Assembly: GCA_054601695.1 (NCBI GenBank)
Contig: BAAHQB010000026.1
Location: 248,001 to 312,000, forward strand
Source: Amorphochlora amoebiformis
Taxonomy: Eukaryota; Cercozoa; Chlorarachniophyceae
Length of the DNA stretch: 64,000 nt
Direction of reading: 5' to 3'
Both the position numbers and the translations under genes were made by a program. The notes beneath the pieces are model-generated. The model did not search any database. It had not been told where the DNA came from and saw nothing but the letters and a program-made list of their open reading frames with translations. Shown here piece after piece: positions 1 through 64,000 of the stretch (positions are counted from its first letter, which is position 1; the number at the start of each line of letters is the position of its first letter).

Positions 1-1
1 G

Positions 2-16003
<16,002 letters not shown>

Positions 16004-16029
16004 ACTCGGGTCGAAAGTCTGGCGATAGC

Positions 16030-16068
<39 letters not shown>

Positions 16069-16076
16069 TGTGTGTG

Positions 16077-16139
<63 letters not shown>

Positions 16140-16183
16140 ATATATGTGTGTGTGTGTATATATATATATGTGTGTGTATAAAC

Positions 16184-16220
<37 letters not shown>

Positions 16221-16265
16221 ACATCATGGTGAAAGTATATATATATTGTGTACAATCTACATATA

Positions 16266-16304
<39 letters not shown>

Positions 16305-16429
16305 GCATGTGTATACATATGATATATCACGATGATATATGTTTTTATACGCATGCATATAATATTATATAATTATGTGTAGTTGTATTATTTACATATA
16401 TAATATACATATATATATATATATAATAT

Positions 16430-16479
<50 letters not shown>

Positions 16480-16647
16480 CATGTATGTATGTATACACGT
16501 GACAGCAAGACTCAGTGAATAGTTGAATTGAATCTATTTTTCGGCTTAGAGTCAGTTATTATATCATGTGCCTTCAATTGTGCAATTGCAATTGAATGTG
16601 ATCATAGTATTCAAAACGATTTCCTAGGTTCTGTGAACCCTAACCCT

Positions 16648-16714
<67 letters not shown>

Positions 16715-16715
16715 A

Positions 16716-16753
<38 letters not shown>

Positions 16754-16898
16754 TATATACATATATATACATAAAATATATATATATATATATATATATC
16801 CCTCTCTGACAATTATCCTGTTCGTATTAGCTATATACCTAGAGATACCTGTTAGCATAGATGTGTACGTATCCAGTATATGTATGTATATATACTAT

Positions 16899-16935
<37 letters not shown>

Positions 16936-17739
16936 TCACATTTATAAATTATAACATGTGTAATGTGTTACAGTTTATATATATATTATATAATGTATAT
17001 ATATATATATATATAAATATACAATATTAGTAGCATGCAATATATACATACACACACATATATATATTATAATATATATATATATATATATATATGTTAT
17101 ATATATATATATTATATATAGATATCATACATATATGTATATGTAAAATATAATTATTTAATATTAATATATAAAAATCGATCATCTATAGATTCTAGAT
17201 CATGCTTGGAAGTTAAAAAAATTATAAACCTAGCTAGTAAAACACATAAACTTTCTATACCGTGCAGAGATATCTAGAATACTTAATATTATAACTCACC
17301 TTAACTGGTATAAGTATTAACAATAGTAATCATAATATTGATATTAATCGGTCACACGGGTAATACTATTACATACTGTTTACTAGTTTAATTTTCGAAC
17401 GATCGATTTTACACGTAATTAATCCGATTATACGCGTATACATATAATACATACTAAGTATATATTAAGCACTGTATTGTAATATCGTATACACTTACAT
17501 GCTATATGACCATCATAACGGTAACCTCCCTCGGGAACAAGCATGGTCAGACTAGTCAGATGAGATTTGGTCGGCCAGCAGAATTTTAATAAGTTGGAAT
17601 GTGCATGACGAAAAAATCTACCCTGAATGAACCACTGTCCGTGCAAAATATATGCAGTATTCTCTTCGTCTATGAGGCTCGCAGCGTTCCTGCTCGAAGG
17701 AAAGGTGGCATGCATGTTAAGCTATCCTGGGCGTCTAGT
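16004..17739. other. Intergenic: TG and TA microsatellite, then AT-rich unique sequence
   Basis: Between the ABCG stop and the petJ stop, two convergent genes. 16034-16080 is (TG)n. 16080-16500 and 16650-17110 are mostly TA with short unique islands (16500-16640, 16800-16870). 17150-17739 is AT-rich unique DNA. No gene, RNA or conserved motif recognised. Confidence 0.6.
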
Positions 17740-18222
17740 TTAGTTGACGTCCTTGAACTGGCCAGTGGACTGCTCGTAAACCCAGTCGGTCATAGCCTTG
17801 ATCTCCTCCTCGGAGAGAACACCCTCCCAAGCAGGCATGGGGCCCTTACCGTTGCGGATCTGGTATTCGATGGCCTCTTTGTTCCATCCGCCGTCGAGGT
17901 ACTGCTCCATGGCCGTCTTGGAAAGGGTGTGGCCTTCAATGATGTTGTTTCCGCCTCCTTGGTGGCAAGCTCCACAGTTTGTCTCGAAGATAGACGTGGG
18001 GTTCACGGCACCAGCCATCTTGGTGAGCCCAATGCCGGCACCAGCAACAGCGGCGCCCATGGTGGCACGGCGGCCGGCGGCAACCTGGATGCCCGAGGCG
18101 ACCTGGTTGGAGGAGAAGGCCATCGAGAGGAGGGCCACGACGAGCACGGCATTGAGGCAAGCAGATCCGATGAGGAGGTACTTCCTCATGCCGGACTTGG
18201 GGGTGGACAGTTGCTGGTACAT
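17740..18222 (-). CDS. petJ: Cytochrome c6, plastid lumen electron carrier, nuclear encoded
   Basis: Soluble c-type cytochrome that carries electrons from cytochrome b6f to photosystem I in the thylakoid lumen. 160 aa, single exon. Heme motif CGACH at 83-87 and axial Met129 in NGKGPMPAWEG; the final helix reads SEEEIKAMTDWVYEQ. The mature protein of about 88 aa probably starts near Val73. The presequence is long and layered: a hydrophobic segment at 15-36 (signal or anchor type), a short polar stretch, then twin arginines at 51-52 before a second hydrophobic stretch at 56-66 ending AGA, like a lumen-targeting signal. This suggests a plastid behind more than two membranes. The MPAW sequence is closer to green-lineage than to red-lineage c6 (from memory of the family). 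The start is ATG at 18222; an in-frame TTG lies just upstream. The gene body is GC-richer than its surroundings and has no repeats. Confidence 0.93.
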   Translation of the reverse strand: MYQQLSTPKSGMRKYLLIGSACLNAVLVVALLSMAFSSNQVASGIQVAAGRRATMGAAVAGAGIGLTKMAGAVNPTSIFETNCGACHQGGGNNIIEGHTLSKTAMEQYLDGGWNKEAIEYQIRNGKGPMPAWEGVLSEEEIKAMTDWVYEQSTGQFKDVN

Positions 18223-21251
<3,029 letters not shown>

Positions 21252-21323
21252 CGCTCTCACTAGGAATCGAACCCAGTCAACGATGCCAAAAAGGCTCGCA
21301 TGTATCCATTACATCATAAGAGC
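21252..21323 (-). tRNA. tRNA-like sequence, decayed, TTT anticodon position
   Basis: Read on the minus strand it has all tRNA arms at canonical spacing: acceptor stem GCTCTTA/TGAGAGC (one G-T), D arm ATGT/ACAT with an AATGGAT loop, and T arm CTGGG/CCTAG around TTCGATT, giving a perfect B box GGTTCGATTCC. The anticodon loop would be CTTTTTG (anticodon TTT, Lys), but position 37 is T and the stem 27-31/39-43 has two mismatches. This looks like a tRNA pseudogene or a tRNA-derived repeat rather than a working gene. Confidence 0.5.
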
Positions 21324-22065
21324 CCATACCAGTCATAACAGCTCATACCACATGCCTTCGAACACATCTTTGAGAGAGTGACACTAATTACATCGCCAAC
21401 AAACCACCTCGTTCTCGAAACTTTGAGAACCCCACCAACACCACTCCCCTTATCGTTGAGCCCATCGTCAGTGTATGGATTTACTGGCCATGCGGGTGTA
21501 CACTGTGATAAATCCGTGCGGATATACACTGTGATAAATTCTTTATGAATTTGTGGATATTCATGGTTTGCTGCGGGCCTAATAGCCGTGAGAGAGGGGG
21601 AGATAGCATTTCAGGGAGTTGTGTATTGGGATGAAAGCACACACCGACGGGAAAAACGTGTGTTACTTACAGAGAGAGCATGTACAATAACATGAGTGAG
21701 CGCGTGCATCGAAAATGTAAAGAATATGTCGCATGGATAAGGAAATGGTCCCAACATTCTTGATAGGCTGTATCGTAAATATATTTCACTGGTACGCGGA
21801 GAAGGGCTACCAGATGGAAAGAGAGGAGATTTAAAATACAACAAGACACAGAGAGGTAGCCGATAGAATTTGCTGATATTTTATTGGGTGAGGGCGTTGG
21901 AACGGAAGGCATATGATTGGAGCGCGGGACAGAAATCTCAATGGAGAGGCGCCATTCTGATTGGCCGAGCCGAAAAATTAATAGGATCCGCCGAAGATTT
22001 TCAGATTCCCGTCCACGCCAATACTCAGGCGGTGCGAAACCTCTTGCTGGAGAACAGAAGAAGAA
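21324..22065 (+). promoter_or_regulatory. Upstream region of the E2 gene with ATTGG (inverse CCAAT) motifs
   Basis: Unique sequence of moderate GC. The proximal 190 bases contain three ATTGG motifs (about 21883, 21916 and 21959), which read CCAAT on the other strand and are common in eukaryotic promoters. No TATA box near the start was identified. Short minus-strand frames here (21314-21529, 21611-22098) show no recognisable domain. Confidence 0.4.
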
Positions 22066-22769
<704 letters not shown>

Positions 22770-24366
22770 ACTTTAGGAATGATCTGAGAACGGGCACGAT
22801 GCTCCACCGCTAGAATTGAGGTGGAATAGGACTGACTAGCTGTGGGCTACGGATCGAGTACTGTTTCTTGTCGCTGTTTCTGTCGTTATGTTCATGAAGA
22901 CAGTGAGTCTAAATTTTATCCCATTTTCGTCTCTACATACCTAGATACACTAGACATATAATATCTATATAATATTGCACAACGATATATACTGTGTGTG
23001 TAATTGATTTTAAATCATGACTAGCATGAACCGAAGGCTAGTATCCTAGGTCTCTGGAGTATCTATCCAGATTAATTGTACACGCATGTATTGTATCTAG
23101 TACATCTCTAGACATCTAGATAATTCTCTAGACTCTAAATAGTTTATAGTTAGAATCAGTTTATTAATTATGGTAATAATCTAGATCTAGTAGACGATCT
23201 AGCAATCCTAGAATCTAGACAATATAATTAATTATATATATATAATGCTTAACTAGTTAAGCGCTGGATTCCTAGGATTCGTACTGTACCACATCATAGT
23301 ATAAAGAACTTCGGATAGATGGTACTATCAACTTGCAGCATCATTGCATCCACCAGATTCTAGCCCAAGGTCTGAACACATATGTATCATGACATCCTAG
23401 TCAGACTGACTCGGGTGCGTATCCTTTGGCCAGACTAACGTACAGTACACATAAATGTTCCCTCTCGAAGATTTTCGGAACACTATTTGAGGTGCCCAAC
23501 AGCCCGAGATACAAGTCCGTCAAGTCTCGACAAGTATAAGTGACGGGCAAAAGTCCAGTTTTTTAAACATTGGTCAGAAAACGTAAATAATCACACAAGA
23601 AGACGTAAAGAGCAGTGATCCCTACCCAACCCATCATACATCTTCACATCGAGATACAACACAATGGTTATAATCAGAATCCAATAGAACATGATCTGTG
23701 ACCTCCACTGGAAAATTTCGCGCATTCATGCGACAATAGTTTAGTATCGAATTTTGCACATCATAGAACCCTACAAAGCTTCAAGGTCTGGGCCCAGCCG
23801 CCTGACGGATAGTTTGACAGTAAAAACCTGTTTTTACAGCTCGGGGATATGTATTTCCCTCGAAAACCCCTGCCCACCCCACATGCAGCGGGCGACGAGA
23901 TCCTTCGGGGATTCCATAAATCCCGGGATGCTCTCTAATCCCGACTGATGTGAGACATCAAGAAAGGTGTGACATATCAAAAGATCACGCTGACACGTGT
24001 CCATAAGGGTAGCGGGCTTGGAGACGTGGGTGGGGTACCCGAAGAAAATCACGGCGTCTGAAGGTGCGTGCGCAGCTAGCAAGGTTTCTCCGAGAGCAAA
24101 GCAGAAAATATGGGGGGGGGGGGGGGTCAAAACCCGGTTTGCGGGGGCATACCTGGAACGAAGATGCCATGATTTGGCGCGAAATTTTTGAGGGGGTTCG
24201 GTTCGGGGGTTGGAGGTGAGGATGTTTCTCACTGCGGAGATTTTTTTGGGGTTTTGTAGATTCGTGGATATTTGGACAGTAACCCCTATACTCAACGCCC
24301 CTCTTATCTTGATAATTCCTCGCCCCCCCCCCCCCTCCGGCTTTATTTAATGTTTTTTCGAGTAGA
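22770..24366. other. Intergenic between E2 and AAT, unique AT-rich DNA
   Basis: Unique sequence rich in CTAG-containing words (22900-23300), with no TA microsatellite of note. A 10-base palindrome GACACGTGTC sits at 23992-24001, about 365 bases before the AAT start. G and C homopolymers of about 14 bases lie at 24113-24126 and 24323-24336. No gene recognised. Confidence 0.55.
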
Positions 24367-34654
<10,288 letters not shown>

Positions 34655-35107
34655 GTATATACGTATATTAATATATGTATATCTAGATATGAATATTTAG
34701 ATATGTAGATATTTACACATTTATATATTTATATATTTATTATCTATGAACGTAAAACGCTTCGCCAAGGCCGTAGATCATGTAGTAAGGGAAACCGAAT
34801 AGGTATATACGTATATTAATATATGTATATCTAGATATGAATATTTAGATATGTAGATATTTACACATTTATATATTTATATATTTATTATCTATGAACG
34901 TAAAACGCTTCGCCAAGGCCGTAGATCATGTAGTAAGGGAAACCGAATAGGTATATACGTATATTAATATATGTATATCTAGATATGAATATTTAGATAT
35001 GTAGATATTTATATGTTTATATATTTATATATCTATTATCTATGAACGTAAAACGCTTCGCCAAGGCCGTAGATCATGTAGTAAGGGAAACCGAATAGGT
35101 ATATACT

Positions 35108-35176
35108 AGATAAATGTATATCTATGTACGTATATTTATATACGTATATATGTATGTATGTAATACGTAGAGGCTG

Positions 35177-35240
<64 letters not shown>

Positions 35241-35307
35241 TATATTAAATATGTACGTATATGTATGTATGTATGTAATGCCTAGAGGCTGCAAACACAT
35301 ATATGTA

Positions 35308-35378
<71 letters not shown>

Positions 35379-36599
35379 TATATATATGTGTGTAATGCAT
35401 ATCCATATATGTAGATACATGTGTATTATTAGCGTGTGTGTAATACACATCCATATATATATATATATATATATATAGATACATCTGTATTAATAAAAAA
35501 AAAATAATAATAAACATATATGCATACCTATGATTGTCAAGAATATAAATATAACATAGGTCGTCATCACAAAATACAACAAACCTGCATTTCGACTCGC
35601 ATGATACTTACGCGATCAAACTTATTGAAACAAAACAAAGACAATTCGAAGAAAATGCGTGACGAGAAACGAAACAAAGACAATTCGAAGAAAATGCGTG
35701 ACGAGAAACGAAACAAAGACAAATCGAAGAAAATAAGGCTATCAACTATATAATCGATCTACTAGTCTAGACCCAGAGTAAGCATGTTGATTCTTGCTAT
35801 GTTGAAGCTTCAAGATGTTACACTGTTTAGAGACAAAATTACACTGCTTAAAGACAACCAAAGTGTCCTGATACATATATACTAGATATATAATTACGAT
35901 TTCTATATTGTATGTATATGCAATTTATATTAGTACTGTATCCACATTCGACACCCTAGAACTAGTAGACCTCTAGACTCTAGCTACTAGCCCTAACCCC
36001 CGCACTAGAACTAAATCAAGATATGCTAGCTGTGGACTAGCTCCCTAGAGCTCTGCTAGTAGTATCTAGGTTTAGTAGGTACTAGAGGTACCTAGGGTCT
36101 CTCTGAGAAGATCTTCTCCAGACCTTTACTAGTTTAAGACCTAGCCAGTATCTACAGATATTAAACATCAGAGATCTGGAGATATTATTATTATCATCTG
36201 GATTATGTCCTTGTATCTAGTAGTACTATATAGAACTATTAACTATTAATAACTAGTAGCCTGCAACCTGAGGTCGCGTGATCTAATTGTAAGCGTCACT
36301 GGTTAGGTCTATAGTTATTAAGATATCTAGATATCTCACGTTTATCAGCGCTTTATCTTGACCGTACTAAAATCACTCCAAATGATGGGTAAAAATACCT
36401 TAAGTCAAACATCGGTAGGTAGTACAAACAAGACAATATAGGTAACCTGGGCGTAATTAAACTAGGTAAAATTGTGTTGATAATACCTACACTCAACCCT
36501 GATACATTCAGATAACTTCGACTGTGAACATTGCATATCGTATATACGACAACGACTAAGTATGACGTTCTGGCCTTACAATAGTACGGTAGTGCCAAG
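35108..36599. other. Intergenic between AAT and TRM10 (convergent genes)
   Basis: 35160-35480 is TA repeat with short unique pieces (GTAATACGTAGAGGCTGCAA at 35160, similar at 35275). 35640-35735 is a 39-base tandem repeat. 35740-36590 is AT-rich unique sequence. Short open frames at 35520-35753 and 36353-36598 show no recognised domain. Confidence 0.55.
35634..35736. repeat. 39-base tandem repeat, about 2.5 copies
   Basis: Unit begins ACAAAGACAATTCGAAGAAA and repeats with a 39-base (13-codon) period. It keeps one frame open as NKDNSKKMRDEKR. No gene context was found. Confidence 0.8.
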
Positions 36600-56751
<20,152 letters not shown>

Positions 56752-56965
56752 AGCCGAATCAACGAATCCAACCGATAAAATATTTTAGCTAATTGTCATT
56801 CGAACACGTGTCAGGATGGATTTCATTGGTCACTCTGTATGACACTAGTCAGATGAATGCTCCTAGAATAGTAAAATACATATCTTTTCGGTAATTTTCC
56901 GGTTCACCTCGAGCCAGAGAGACAAGGGGCATATATCACGCGTTCGGCTCCATCAGACAGCCAAC
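56752..56965. promoter_or_regulatory. Shared divergent promoter region, PGAM and dynein intermediate chain
   Basis: The 214 bases between the two start codons must hold both 5' UTRs and promoters. Contains AACACGTGTC (56803-56812, E-box CACGTG) and ATTGG (about 56827, inverse CCAAT). No repeats. Bidirectional activity is inferred from geometry only. Confidence 0.55.

Positions 56966-64000
<7,035 letters not shown>

Noticed and set aside
35520-35753. 78-codon Lys-rich frame as a gene
   Set aside because: Half of it is a 39-base tandem repeat. No splice context, family match or coding support.

Overview
This window is nuclear DNA from a photosynthetic eukaryote. The evidence is spliceosomal GT-AG introns in almost every gene, a nuclear gene for plastid cytochrome c6 with a long multipart presequence, a cytoplasmic dynein subunit, and many TTAGGG/CCCTAA telomere-type repeats. 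The c6 has green-type features (MPAW around the heme Met). With its hydrophobic leader this would suit an alga with a secondary green plastid, such as a chlorarachniophyte, but that placement is a low-confidence inference. The strand and density of CCCTAA at the left edge would fit proximity to a left chromosome end, but telomere-type repeats occur as far right as 62 kb.

Seven protein genes could be assembled by hand from short exons, using conserved family motifs and matching splice phases. From left to right they are: an ABCG-type ABC transporter (+, 2-16003, 5' part off the window); cytochrome c6 petJ (-, 17740-18222, no intron); a UBC4/5-type ubiquitin-conjugating enzyme (+, 22066-22769, four exons); aspartate aminotransferase (+, 24367-34654, 23 exons, complete, 422 aa); TRM10 tRNA methyltransferase (-, 36600-48875, 13 exons, N-terminus unresolved); cofactor-dependent phosphoglycerate mutase (-, 50294-56751, 11 exons, complete, 271 aa); and cytoplasmic dynein intermediate chain (+, 56966 to beyond 64000). 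The last two are divergently transcribed from a 214-base gap. A decayed tRNA-like element lies at 21252-21323 (-). The genes do not form one pathway. They are housekeeping functions: transport, photosynthetic electron transfer, protein turnover, amino-acid and carbon metabolism, tRNA modification and motor transport.

The remarkable feature is the introns. In the five large genes they are made largely of (TA)n microsatellite, blocks of telomere repeat, or polypurine/polypyrimidine tracts, whereas the small E2 gene has ordinary unique introns of 70-100 bases and petJ has none. The (TA)n introns begin GTATAT and end ATATAG. Telomere-repeat introns begin GTAACCC or similar and end CTAG or TAG. 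At least two introns of about 62-65 bases are almost pure telomere repeat. The introns also carry many truncated copies of a neighbouring exon edge, most of them keeping one splice junction and breaking off inside TA repeat.

Intergenic DNA (16.0-17.7, 18.2-22.0, 22.8-24.4, 34.7-36.6 and 49.0-50.3 kb) is a mix of TA microsatellite and AT-rich unique sequence with no gene I can recognise. Almost all long open frames in the window are translations of simple repeats (Tyr-Ile, Thr-His, Arg-Glu, Ser-Leu) and are not genes.
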